A stretch of DNA of 64,000 nt from Terasakiella sp033100395 (GTDB taxonomy: Bacteria; Pseudomonadota; Alphaproteobacteria; Rhodospirillales; Terasakiellaceae), in the NCBI RefSeq assembly GCF_033100395.1, contig NZ_JAWLVJ010000012.1, forward strand, positions 1-64,000. Direction: 5' to 3'. The notes under the pieces were generated by a model that worked only from the letters and a program-made list of their open reading frames with translations, ran no database searches and was not told the origin of the DNA. The translations under genes and the position numbers were made by a program. Shown one piece after another: positions 43,261-51,695 of the stretch. Within the stretch, counting starts at the first letter, position 1; every line of letters begins with the position of its first letter.

Positions 43261-43381
43261 GGGATTTAGCCTAAGCCCTCTTGGCTTCACAAATCTTTAC
43301 AATCTGCTTCTTTCCCTATTTTAGCGAACTATGATATTTGTTAGGTAACAAAACATATTTCAAAAGATAGGGAGAGAAGAG

Positions 43382-43954
43382 ATGCCACAGCCAGACCATA
43401 TTGTAAAAGTTGCCCTGCCCGACCAGGACAAGCTGGACGATGACATTCAGGGATATTTTGACAAATGCCAGGAAAAACTGGATATGGTGCCCAATGTGCT
43501 GCGCGCCTTTACTTTCAACCCCGATAAATTCCGCACCTTCACCAAATTTTATAACCAGCTGATGCTGGGTGACAGCGTGCTGTCCAAGCTGGAACGCGAG
43601 ATGATCGCAGTTGTGGTTTCTTCGTGTAACCGTTGTTATTACTGCCTTGTCGCCCATGGTCAGGCCATCCGGGAACTGTCCGGGGACCCGCAACTGGGGG
43701 AAATGATGGTGATGAATTATCGTGTGGCCGATCTTTCAGATAAACAGCGCGCCATGCTGGATTACGCCTGGAAACTGACCGACACCCCTCATGATATCAC
43801 CGATGCGGACCGCACGGCCCTGCGCGATGCGGGATGGGGCGATGATGCCATTTGTGATATCACTGATACGGCAGCCTTTTTCAACTATACAAACCGCATG
43901 GCCCACGGTCTGGATATGATGCCGAATACAGAATATCACGCCATGTCACGCTGA
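43382..43954 (+). CDS. AhpD-like peroxidase-related protein
   Basis: Protein of 190 residues of the carboxymuconolactone decarboxylase/AhpD superfamily, in the peroxidase-related subgroup. The redox motif is SSCNRCYYCLVAHG, with C-x-x-C and the nearby His of the AhpD active site, followed by LSDKQRAMLDYAWKLTDTP. AhpD members use the Cys pair in peroxide or thiol chemistry, so an antioxidant role is likely. It has a GGGAGAGAAGAG region upstream. No AhpC gene is next to it. Confidence 0.85.
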   Translation: MPQPDHIVKVALPDQDKLDDDIQGYFDKCQEKLDMVPNVLRAFTFNPDKFRTFTKFYNQLMLGDSVLSKLEREMIAVVVSSCNRCYYCLVAHGQAIRELSGDPQLGEMMVMNYRVADLSDKQRAMLDYAWKLTDTPHDITDADRTALRDAGWGDDAICDITDTAAFFNYTNRMAHGLDMMPNTEYHAMSR

Positions 43955-44013
43955 ATGACATTAGATTTAACTAATTAAAATTCAGTAAGCTATTGATATT
44001 GAACGAAGGCAGT

Positions 44014-44040
44014 TACAAATTTTAATTATTATAATTTGTA
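44014..44040. promoter_or_regulatory. inverted repeat just upstream of the small-RNA promoter
   Basis: Perfect 8-bp arms TACAAATT (44014-44021) and AATTTGTA (44033-44040), separated by 11 bases. It ends exactly one base before the -35 box of the next feature, an ideal place for an activator or repressor. Confidence 0.5.
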
Positions 44041-44069
44041 TTGACAGATAACGATCCAAGCCTGATAAT
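44041..44069 (+). promoter_or_regulatory. near-consensus sigma-70 promoter
   Basis: TTGACA (44041-44046), 17 bases, GATAAT (44064-44069). This is a full -35 match and a five-of-six -10 match at the ideal spacing. Transcription would start near 44076 and reach the terminator at 44141-44195. Confidence 0.75.
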
Positions 44070-44075
44070 GGTTCT

Positions 44076-44195
44076 CACTAAGTTGATGAAATCTGAATAT
44101 GAATTATTCAATATTTAGATTGAGACAACCACGTTTCCTGCCGTCCCGAGCGACTTCCCCCCCTGTTCCTACCCCACGCTCGGGACGGTTTTTAT
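44076..44195 (+). ncRNA. candidate small RNA of about 120 nt with C-rich terminator loop
   Basis: No ORF is present. A near-consensus promoter starts it, and two stem-loops form the body. The first has an 11-bp stem (44090-44100 with 44111-44121, core AATCTGAATAT) whose loop can pair further. The second is a terminator (44141-44195) with a perfect 12-bp stem (CCGTCCCGAGCG/CGCTCGGGACGG), a T run and a pyrimidine-rich loop (ACTTCCCCCCCTG, then TTCCTACCCCA). Such C/U-rich loops act as anti-Shine-Dalgarno seeds in several alphaproteobacterial sRNAs. The alternative is a leader with an attenuator for the gene at 44248, 53 nt downstream of the hairpin. Confidence 0.6.
44141..44195 (+). terminator. 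strong rho-independent terminator
   Basis: Perfect 12-bp stem (44141-44152 with 44177-44188), a 24-base pyrimidine-rich loop and a run of five T. It is the 3' part of the candidate small RNA. Confidence 0.9.
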
Positions 44196-44247
44196 TTTCC
44201 TGAAATTCTGATACAAGTGCGCTCCAGTCTCTAAGGGGTTTTTCGTC

Positions 44248-45186
44248 GTGGGTGAATTCGCCAATATTATTCTTCATGCGGGCCGCGCAGGTGTAGAACT
44301 TGCGCTATTTGTTTTCCTGCCTGTCATGATCGTTATGCTCAGTTTCATGCGTCTTCTTGAAGCCAAAGGCATTCTGGATCGCATCGTTATCTGGGTTACC
44401 CCGATCCTGCGCCCCTTCGGCCTGCCCGGCCTTGGTGTCTTTGCCATGTTCCAAGTGCTGTTTGTCAGTTTTGCTGCACCCATGGCCACATTGGCAATGA
44501 TGGATAAGGGTGGATCACCGCGTCGTCATATTGCCGCAACGCTCGCCATGGTATTGGGTATGGCACAGGCCAATGTCACCTTCCCGATGGCTGCCCTTGG
44601 CCTGAACGCACCTATGACCATGCTGATCTCCACCATCTGCGGATTGATCGGGGCGGGTCTTACCTATCACATTTTTGCACGCAATCTCCCGGACCGGGAT
44701 GATGAAAACCCCATGGTCGTCAAACACAAAGATGCAGATGGCCCCAAAGGTGTACTGGATGTCATCAACAAAGCAGGCGCTGAAGCGCTGAAGATCAGCC
44801 TCAACGCCATCCCCATGCTGGTGCTGGCTCTGGTCTTTGTTGCGTTGATGCGCGCAGCTGGTGTCATGAGCTTTCTGGAAGAACTGCTCACGCCGATGCT
44901 CAATGCCTTCAACCTGCCCGGCAGCTTTATCATGGCAACCATCACCAAATATATCGCAGGCGGTACGGCCATGATGGGTGTGGTCAAAGAATTTATGGAT
45001 CAGGGGCTTATCAACGTGCAGGAATTCAACCGCCTGGCTGGCTTCCTCATTCATCCTTATGATGTGGCTGGGGTTGCGGTCCTGATCTCTGCTGGTAAAA
45101 GGGTGGCTGAAGTCCTCATGCCTGCCCTATACGGGGCCGCCATTGCCATCATCCTGCGTACCATTGCCCATGGGATGCTGTTTTAA
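44248..45186 (+). CDS. nucleoside recognition (Gate) domain membrane protein
   Basis: Membrane protein of 312 residues with about eight hydrophobic segments and two Gate-like halves, as in SpmA/SpmB and the nucleoside-recognition domain proteins (FQVLFVSFAAPMATLAMMD and the later ITKYIAGGTAMMGVVKEFMD). Such proteins are linked to transport of nucleosides or other small solutes, but the substrate is not known. GTG start with AAGGGG upstream. The strong terminator 53 nt upstream means either a separate promoter in the short gap or read-through/attenuation from 44041. It shares a 4-nt stop overlap with the convergent gene. Confidence 0.8.
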   Translation: MGEFANIILHAGRAGVELALFVFLPVMIVMLSFMRLLEAKGILDRIVIWVTPILRPFGLPGLGVFAMFQVLFVSFAAPMATLAMMDKGGSPRRHIAATLAMVLGMAQANVTFPMAALGLNAPMTMLISTICGLIGAGLTYHIFARNLPDRDDENPMVVKHKDADGPKGVLDVINKAGAEALKISLNAIPMLVLALVFVALMRAAGVMSFLEELLTPMLNAFNLPGSFIMATITKYIAGGTAMMGVVKEFMDQGLINVQEFNRLAGFLIHPYDVAGVAVLISAGKRVAEVLMPALYGAAIAIILRTIAHGMLF

Positions 45187-46169
45187 TCCGTCCGGCAATC
45201 AACGCCATTGTCTTCGCGGCAGTAAAAGAACCCAAGATAGTTGATCTCTTTCTCAGGCATTTTGTTGTGCTTGATCACGTCATAGAGTAACTCGGCCCCA
45301 TAGCGTCCCATTTCAAAGGGGCGCTGGCCGATATTGATGGTGGAGAGGTTCTGCTCCAGCGCCTGCAGCTGCACTTTTTCCGCATCCGCAGAAATAATCA
45401 CAAGCTCACCTGATTTGATCTGATCACGATAAGGCAACATGGTCTGAATATAGTTGGGTGAGAATTGCGCAAAGCCCGCAACAGCCAGAAAAATCGGGGC
45501 TTCCTTGCGCGAAAGCAAATGTTTGAGCTGATGAACCGCGCGGTCACGCTTCCCCAGCGAATAAAACGGACAACGCACATATTCGACCCAGCCGTTTTCA
45601 CCCGTCAGCTTTTGATTACTGTCATTCCCGGACAAGGCAAAACGCACACCGCGGATACGTTCATTCAGATTGGGTGTACTGTCACTGCCAGACTGGATAC
45701 AGATTTGCGTCTCTCCGTCTTTTTTAAACCGCTTGGCATAATCCCCAAGGGCGACACCGAAGTCAAAATTATTAGTCCCCACATAAGCAATGCGATAATC
45801 ATGATGTTGATCCAAAAGATCGGAATCAAAGGTCATCACCTTGACACCTTGTTCTTTTGCGCGTTTCAACACGCTATCGACCAAAAAATCTGAATTTGTT
45901 GTGGAAATCAGAATGCCATCCACATTCTGTTTCAAAACCTTTTCAACCACATAGACCTGTGAGCGGGTGTCCTGATAATCAATCGGACCGTCATAGATGC
46001 ATGTAAGGTCATTCTGTCTGTTGGAAAATTCTTCGCAGCCTGCGAAGGTCTGTTCATAAAACGTATCGTTCTTGGTCTTGCCAATCACCGCAATGGTGAT
46101 ATCTGCAAAAGCGGGCAATGCCCCCACAGAAGCAAACAAAATCAACAAACTGACAAGAACACGTCCCAT
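45183..46169 (-). CDS. periplasmic sugar-binding-like protein
   Basis: Exported protein of 328 residues with a signal peptide ending PAFA and the type I periplasmic-binding fold (RbsB/LacI-like): TIAVIGKTKNDTFYEQTFAG, LKQNVDGILISTTNSDF, and GVKVMTFDSDLLDQ. These are hallmarks of sugar or autoinducer-binding proteins such as RbsB, TorT and LuxP. No ABC permease, ATPase or sensor kinase is adjacent, so it is an orphan binding protein. Ligand unknown. Confidence 0.8.
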   Translation of the reverse strand: MGRVLVSLLILFASVGALPAFADITIAVIGKTKNDTFYEQTFAGCEEFSNRQNDLTCIYDGPIDYQDTRSQVYVVEKVLKQNVDGILISTTNSDFLVDSVLKRAKEQGVKVMTFDSDLLDQHHDYRIAYVGTNNFDFGVALGDYAKRFKKDGETQICIQSGSDSTPNLNERIRGVRFALSGNDSNQKLTGENGWVEYVRCPFYSLGKRDRAVHQLKHLLSRKEAPIFLAVAGFAQFSPNYIQTMLPYRDQIKSGELVIISADAEKVQLQALEQNLSTINIGQRPFEMGRYGAELLYDVIKHNKMPEKEINYLGFFYCREDNGVDCRTD

Positions 46170-46242
46170 TGAAGCATCCAGAAATCAACACCTCTTATAT
46201 GTATGGAACTTTAAACCATAGATTTCAATTCATTAGTATGAC

Positions 46243-46827
46243 TTATATCAAAAAAAGATAAACTGCGACCGCGCACAAACAACCGCCCATAATGATATTC
46301 AACAGGCGAAGACGTTCCGGACTGGTCAAAAAATTCTGGGTAAAAGCCCCCATCACGGCCCAAAATGACACCCCTAAAAAGCACATCACCAGATAGATCA
46401 GACAGAAGACCAAAATGGTCCCCCAGCCTTCGCCCGTTACGAAAGCAGCCACACCAATCAGGCAAGCAATCCAGGCTTTCGGGTTCAGCCATTGCAGAAT
46501 GGCACCTTCAAAAAATTTTGGCTTTGGTTTCTCTTCAGAAGACACTTCGCCTTTTGCCGTCATCAGTTTCCAGCCGAGATAGAGGATATATCCGGTACCC
46601 AGCACATGCATCACCGACATAACGGTGGGATAATCTTTTACCACGCTTTCCCCGACCATACCGACCATATATAATAGAGCGGTAAAACCAAGCGCCGCGC
46701 CCGATACAAAAGGCAGGGTGCGCATAAAGCCATTGTTCACGCCCGACGCCAGCGCGATAATATTCACCGGGCCGGGTGACGCAGAAAGCGCCAATGCAAA
46801 GGTCGTCATTGCCAGAAGTAGTGTCAT
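46243..46827 (-). CDS. LysE-family amino acid exporter
   Basis: Membrane protein of 194 residues with six hydrophobic helices and the LysE/RhtB start ASPGPVNIIALASGVNNGF, which includes the S-P-G-P motif. Later, WLNPKAWIACLIGV is the second family landmark. It probably exports an amino acid or a derivative such as homoserine lactone. It is divergent from the LysR gene at 46923, a standard arrangement in which the LysR protein controls the exporter in response to its substrate. Confidence 0.88.
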   Translation of the reverse strand: MTLLLAMTTFALALSASPGPVNIIALASGVNNGFMRTLPFVSGAALGFTALLYMVGMVGESVVKDYPTVMSVMHVLGTGYILYLGWKLMTAKGEVSSEEKPKPKFFEGAILQWLNPKAWIACLIGVAAFVTGEGWGTILVFCLIYLVMCFLGVSFWAVMGAFTQNFLTSPERLRLLNIIMGGCLCAVAVYLFLI

Positions 46828-46922
46828 CAGATCATCCTTTCATGCTTGCAAAAAGGATACAGGCGACTAAATTAATTTATTATCCCGAATAATTAAAATT
46901 CACTGTATGAAAATTTTACATA

Positions 46923-47798
46923 ATGATTGAAGACCTGCGCGCCATCACCCTGTTCTGCAAAACCGTTGAATGCGGAAGTTTTCGTCAATGTGCGACACAC
47001 TTCAACCTGTCGCCCTCCATCGTGTCCCAGCAGATTTCAAACCTGGAACAGAAATACGGCATCACCCTGCTTTATCGCAGCACCCGCAAATTAAAACTGA
47101 CGTCTGAAGGCGCAGCCTTTTTTGAAAAGGCGCAAACCATGGTGGCATCCGCACAGGATGCTTTATCCGTCCTGTCCGAAAAATCAGATCATCCCAGCGG
47201 CACGCTTCATCTGACCATGCCCGCAGGCTTGATCAAAAGCCCACAGATGGCCCAGATTGCACAATTCAGTCAGGATCACCCGGATATCAAACTAGACATT
47301 CATTTTACCGACAAACGCCTCGACCTTATTCAGGAAGGTATCGACCTTGCCATTCGCGCAGGGCAGTTGGATGACAGTTCCTTGAAGTCCAAAAAGATTG
47401 GCGAATTACATCGCACCCTCGTCTGCACCCCTCAATATGCCAGCCGTCACCCATTGCCCACCCATGGGGATGATCTGAAAAACTGGGACTGGATCAAAAT
47501 GAAGATGATGCCGCCTTATCGCACCCTGTGTGATGAAAAGGGCATCAGTCATGACATTCACTTTACCCCCCATGTGGAAGTGGACAACACGGATGCCATG
47601 TGTGAGATGACCCGCCTTGGCCTGGGCCTGTCAACGCCACCGGATTTTCTGGTGGAACGCGACATCAAAGAAGGGGCACTGGTAGAAATTCTGCCCAGCT
47701 GGCGCGCCAGTTCCATGAACGTTTATGCCCTCTGGCCGGAAAACAGCGTGCGTCGGAAGCTCACGGCCCTATTGCTGGAAAAAGCTTTTTCAGCTTAG
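46923..47798 (+). CDS. LysR-family regulator next to the LysE exporter
   Basis: Regulator of 291 residues. Residues 1-60 are the winged HTH (CKTVECGSFRQCATHFNLSPS, then VSQQISNLEQKYGITLLYRSTRKLKLT), followed by the co-inducer-binding domain (ITDKRLDLIQEG-like segment read as FTDKRLDLIQEGIDLAIRAG). It most resembles the CrgA/AaeR subgroup. It shares the 95-bp AT-rich space with the divergent exporter gene, which it probably regulates. Its stop overlaps that of the convergent tlyA by 4 nt. Confidence 0.88.
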   Translation: MIEDLRAITLFCKTVECGSFRQCATHFNLSPSIVSQQISNLEQKYGITLLYRSTRKLKLTSEGAAFFEKAQTMVASAQDALSVLSEKSDHPSGTLHLTMPAGLIKSPQMAQIAQFSQDHPDIKLDIHFTDKRLDLIQEGIDLAIRAGQLDDSSLKSKKIGELHRTLVCTPQYASRHPLPTHGDDLKNWDWIKMKMMPPYRTLCDEKGISHDIHFTPHVEVDNTDAMCEMTRLGLGLSTPPDFLVERDIKEGALVEILPSWRASSMNVYALWPENSVRRKLTALLLEKAFSA

Positions 47799-48562
47799 GC
47801 TTTCTGCCCGCAGATCAAAAATTCGATATTGCCTTCAGGCCCTTTGATCGGACTTTGGGTAATGCCCTTGACCGTCCAATCTGAAAGACCGTCCAGCCAA
47901 TTCTCAATCGTATCGCAAACTTCCTGATGTAATTCCGGTTCACGCACCACACCGCCTTTACCGACACGACCTTTGCCAACTTCGAACTGAGGTTTGATCA
48001 GGGCCATCAGATAACCGCCGGATTTCACCCGGTCCATGGCCGCAGGCAAGACCGTTTGCAGGCCAATAAAGCTGGCATCACAGACCACGATATCGACCAT
48101 GTCCGGGATATCTTCGTCGGTGAGATGGCGCGCATTCGTGCGTTCCATCACTACAACGCGGTCATCGCTGCGTAGTTTCCAGGCAAGCTGACCATGCCCC
48201 ACATCGACACTGTAAACTTTATCCGCGCCGCGTGTGAGCAACACATCGGTAAAGCCGCCCGTGCTGGATCCTACATCAATGCCGATAAAGCCTGTCACAT
48301 CAACGCTGAATTCATCCAGCCCCTTGACCAGTTTCAGCCCCCCACGTGACACCCACGGATGGTCCTGCCCTTTAAGTTCAATGGGGATATCAGCCGCGAC
48401 TTTCTGCCCCGCCTTATCCATGCGTTTGGTGTCGGAATAAACATTGCCCGCCATGATCATGGCCTGGGCACGGCTGCGGGTTTCAATCAATCCACGGTCC
48501 ACCAGCAACTGGTCGAGGCGCAGTTTTTTGACTTTTTCTTTTTTCTCAGGCGTGTTGGGCAT
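47795..48562 (-). CDS. tlyA: TlyA-type rRNA methyltransferase/hemolysin
   Basis: Protein of 255 residues with an N-terminal S4 RNA-binding domain (LRLDQLLVDRGLIETRSRAQAMIMAGNV) and an FtsJ-like SAM methyltransferase domain (GIDVGSSTGGFTDVLL, then VVCDASFIGLQTVLP). TlyA enzymes 2'-O-methylate 16S and sometimes 23S rRNA, and some have been described as hemolysins. ATG at 48562 (a TTG at 48568 is possible). The start lies inside the end of dxs by 17 nt, so translation is coupled to the isoprenoid operon. Confidence 0.92.
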   Translation of the reverse strand: MPNTPEKKEKVKKLRLDQLLVDRGLIETRSRAQAMIMAGNVYSDTKRMDKAGQKVAADIPIELKGQDHPWVSRGGLKLVKGLDEFSVDVTGFIGIDVGSSTGGFTDVLLTRGADKVYSVDVGHGQLAWKLRSDDRVVVMERTNARHLTDEDIPDMVDIVVCDASFIGLQTVLPAAMDRVKSGGYLMALIKPQFEVGKGRVGKGGVVREPELHQEVCDTIENWLDGLSDWTVKGITQSPIKGPEGNIEFLICGQKA

Positions 48563-50459
48563 CTTCAACCGCGCGTCCCAGCGCTTTCAAAACCGTATTC
48601 ACCATACCGGATGCATTGATCCCGGCAGCTTCATACTGTTGATGCACATTGCCCTGATCGATAAATTTATCTTCCATGGTCAGGCAACGCACTTTCAGCG
48701 ATCCATCCAACAGACCATTCATCATCAAAAACTGGGTGACTTGTGATCCAAAGCCACCGATGCAGCCTTCTTCCACTGTAATCAGCACTTCATGGTTATT
48801 GGCCAGATCACGGGTCAATTCCGTATCAATCGGCTTGGCAAAACGGGCATCCGCCACAGTAGTCGGCAGTCCCATACTTTCCAGTTTTTCCGCCGCCAGC
48901 AAGGCTTCTTTCATGCGGGTGCCGTAAGACAAAATGGCAACCTTGCCCCCTTCTTTAACAATGCGGCCTTTACCGATTTCCAGAACATCACCTTTTTCCG
49001 GCAGTTCAATGCCAATGCCTTCGCCACGCGGATATCTGAATGCACTGGAACGATCATCAATGGCAGCCGATGTTGCCACCATATGCATCAGTTCCGCCTC
49101 ATCACTTGGGGCCATCACAACGATGTCCGGCAAGGCCGTCAGATAAGCAATATCAAAGGTCCCGGCATGTGTCGGACCATCCGCGCCTACCAGACCAGCG
49201 CGGTCAATAGCAAAACGCACGGGCAGATGCTGCAACACCGCATCATGGACCAACTGGTCATAGCCACGCTGCAGGAAGGTCGAATAAATCGCACAAAACG
49301 GTTTATAGCCTTCCGTCGCCATCCCGGCGGCAAAGGTCACTGCATGTTGTTCGGCAATCCCCACATCAAAACAACGGTCCGGGAAACGTTCCCCAAACTT
49401 ATCAAGACCTGTGCCTGATGGCATGGCGGCGGTGACACCAACGATCTTGTCATCGGTTTCCGCTTCTTTGATCAACGCTTTAGCGAACACACCTGTATAG
49501 CTGGGTGCATTGGATTTCGCTTTTTCCTGCTTCCCTGTCACCACATCAAATTTGGAGACACCATGGTATTTGTCCGCTGACTGTTCCGCCGGGCCATAAC
49601 CATGACCTTTTTGGGTTTTAACATGCAGCAAGACAGGCCCCGGATCTTTATCATCACGCAAATTTTCCAGCACGGAAACCACATGTTCCAGGTTATGCCC
49701 ATCAATGGGACCCACATAATAAAAACCAAGGTCACTAAAGATGTTTGATCCGCCCGTCACCATCTTGCGCGCCGCACTTTCCGCCCCCTTAACCGTCTGG
49801 GCAATGGTGCTTGGCAGCTTGTTCACAATGTCTTTTGCACTGTGACGGAAAGATTTCAACGTCGTGCTGGTCAGAAGTTCGGACAGATAATAGCTCATCG
49901 CGCCAACGGGCGGGGCGATGGACATGTCATTGTCATTCAAAATCACGATCAGGCGACTGTCGAGTGCCCCCGCATTATTCATCGCTTCATAAGCCATGCC
50001 CGCCGTGATGGAACCATCCCCGATCACCGCGATCACATGGTTGTTGCCGCCCTTAAGGTCGCGCGCAACAGCCATCCCCAGACCAGCAGAGATCGAGGTC
50101 GAGCTATGGCCCGCGCCAAACGGATCATACGGGCTTTCTTTTCGTTTGGTAAAACCGGACAGACCATCAGCCTGACGCAGCGTTGGCATTTCACCGCGAC
50201 GCCCGGTCAGGATTTTATGAGGATAACACTGGTGACCCACATCCCAGATGATACGGTCATCCGGTGTGTTAAACACATGGTGCAGACCAACCGTCAGTTC
50301 CATCACCCCAAGGCTGGCCCCCAGATGCCCCCCTGTGCGCGACACATTACGCACCACGTCGTCGCGCAGCTCGTTCGTCAGCTGCTGCAGTTGGTCCATA
50401 TTCATCCCCTTAAGATCAGCTGGGGATTTTACGGTATCAAGCAATGGTGTGTCAGACAC
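48546..50459 (-). CDS. dxs: 1-deoxy-D-xylulose-5-phosphate synthase
   Basis: Thiamine-diphosphate enzyme of 637 residues that joins pyruvate and glyceraldehyde 3-phosphate in the first step of the MEP isoprenoid path. It has GGHLGASLGVMELTVGLHHVF, the cofactor-binding GDGSITAGMAYEAMNNAG and ILNDNDMSI region, and the transketolase-like AIYSTFLQRGYDQLVHDA and DRAGLVGADGPTHAG segments. GTG start with AAGGA 9 bases upstream. It lies between ispA and tlyA and is co-transcribed with both. Confidence 0.97.
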   Translation of the reverse strand: MSDTPLLDTVKSPADLKGMNMDQLQQLTNELRDDVVRNVSRTGGHLGASLGVMELTVGLHHVFNTPDDRIIWDVGHQCYPHKILTGRRGEMPTLRQADGLSGFTKRKESPYDPFGAGHSSTSISAGLGMAVARDLKGGNNHVIAVIGDGSITAGMAYEAMNNAGALDSRLIVILNDNDMSIAPPVGAMSYYLSELLTSTTLKSFRHSAKDIVNKLPSTIAQTVKGAESAARKMVTGGSNIFSDLGFYYVGPIDGHNLEHVVSVLENLRDDKDPGPVLLHVKTQKGHGYGPAEQSADKYHGVSKFDVVTGKQEKAKSNAPSYTGVFAKALIKEAETDDKIVGVTAAMPSGTGLDKFGERFPDRCFDVGIAEQHAVTFAAGMATEGYKPFCAIYSTFLQRGYDQLVHDAVLQHLPVRFAIDRAGLVGADGPTHAGTFDIAYLTALPDIVVMAPSDEAELMHMVATSAAIDDRSSAFRYPRGEGIGIELPEKGDVLEIGKGRIVKEGGKVAILSYGTRMKEALLAAEKLESMGLPTTVADARFAKPIDTELTRDLANNHEVLITVEEGCIGGFGSQVTQFLMMNGLLDGSLKVRCLTMEDKFIDQGNVHQQYEAAGINASGMVNTVLKALGRAVEDAQHA

Positions 50460-50487
50460 GACGGTTCATCCTTAAGTCTTATTTTTC

Positions 50488-51375
50488 TTAGCTTCTGCGG
50501 TTTACCACATATTGGGCCATCGCGCGCAATAAATCGGTATTTTTATCGAACACATCCAAATGCTGGCAGGCTTGGTCTGCAACAATATGGGCCTGGTTGC
50601 GCGCCCCTTCAACACCCATCAGGGAAACAAAGGTCGATTTTCCGCGATCTGCATCTTTATTGACCTGCTTTCCGGTTTCTTCAACCGTTGATTCCACATC
50701 CAGCAGATCGTCCGCGATTTGGAACGCCAGGCCCAAGTCACGGCCATAATTGTTAAGCGCCTCACGTTTTTCCGCATCCGCCTTGCCCAAAATGGCCCCG
50801 GCGATAGAAGCGAACACAATCAATGCGCCTGTCTTCAAGCTTTGCAGGCGGGTAATTTCAGGAATATCCAGCGTCTTGCTTTCAGCCATCAGATCAATCA
50901 TCTGACCACCGACCATCCCGTTCATGCCGGACGCTTTGGCAAGTTCCGCCACCAGCTGGCAACGCACGTTCGCATCCGGGTGTGTCTCTTCATGGGCCAG
51001 CACTTCAAAGGCGCGAGTCAACAAGGCATCGCCTGCCAAAATGGCCGTGGCTTCATCAAATTCGATATGGCAGGTCGGACGACCACGACGCAGGTTATCA
51101 TCATCCATGGCTGGCAAGTCATCATGGATCAGGGAATAGCAATGCACCATTTCAAGAGCAGCCGCCACACGCAACGCACCTTTTTCATCCACATCAAACA
51201 GATTGGATGACATCATCACCAGAAACGGGCGCACCCGTTTGCCGCCACCAAGCGCGCTGTAACGCATGGCGTTAACCACCTGGCTTTCGTCACCTTCGGG
51301 GACCACCAGTAATTCATCCAGCATTACTTCAACAGCGTCTGCCTGAACTTTCAGCGCATTCTTTAAATCAGTCAT
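50488..51375 (-). CDS. ispA: farnesyl diphosphate synthase (polyprenyl synthetase)
   Basis: Prenyltransferase of 295 residues that condenses IPP with DMAPP/GPP to make farnesyl diphosphate. The first Asp-rich motif is SLIHDDLPAMDDDNLRRGRPT and the second is LAFQIADDLLDVE; GGKRVRPFLVMMSS is the usual opening. Cytoplasmic. It lies between xseB and dxs, the conserved order in many proteobacteria. Confidence 0.95.
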   Translation of the reverse strand: MTDLKNALKVQADAVEVMLDELLVVPEGDESQVVNAMRYSALGGGKRVRPFLVMMSSNLFDVDEKGALRVAAALEMVHCYSLIHDDLPAMDDDNLRRGRPTCHIEFDEATAILAGDALLTRAFEVLAHEETHPDANVRCQLVAELAKASGMNGMVGGQMIDLMAESKTLDIPEITRLQSLKTGALIVFASIAGAILGKADAEKREALNNYGRDLGLAFQIADDLLDVESTVEETGKQVNKDADRGKSTFVSLMGVEGARNQAHIVADQACQHLDVFDKNTDLLRAMAQYVVNRRS

Positions 51376-51389
51376 AACAAGGCGACTTC

Positions 51390-51629
51390 TTAAGAAATTT
51401 CGGTTGGCTGTGCGGTGACGCTGCCATCCGGGGCCAATGAAATTTTATCCACCTTGGCCTTTGCTTCAGCCAGTTTTGCTTCGCAGTGACGCTTTAGGTG
51501 CGCGCCTTTTTCGTAAGCTGTGATCGCATCATCCAGTTTCCCGGACCCGCTTTCCAGTTGACGGACAATTTCTTCCAACTGGGCGAGGGCTTCTTCGAAG
51601 CTGAGATTTTCAATTTCAGACTGAGACAT
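51390..51629 (-). CDS. xseB: exodeoxyribonuclease VII small subunit
   Basis: Subunit of 79 residues with the family core LSFEEALAQLEEIVRQLESG and the later YEKGAHLKRHCEAKLAEAKAKV. It pairs with XseA to degrade single-stranded DNA. xseA is not in this window. The start is taken as the ATG at 51629; 51635 and 51662 are also in frame. It precedes ispA by 14 nt in the common xseB-ispA-dxs order. Confidence 0.93.
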   Translation of the reverse strand: MSQSEIENLSFEEALAQLEEIVRQLESGSGKLDDAITAYEKGAHLKRHCEAKLAEAKAKVDKISLAPDGSVTAQPTEIS

Positions 51630-51695
51630 GTTCATACTCAAAAAGGAATAAAAGTGGGCCACAATGTAGCCCCCAGTCCCAATAAGGGCAACCTT

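Noticed and set aside
49842..50663. Plus-strand ORF of 273 codons inside dxs/ispA
   Set aside because: Antisense shadow of two well-supported genes; its composition is typical of reversed codons.
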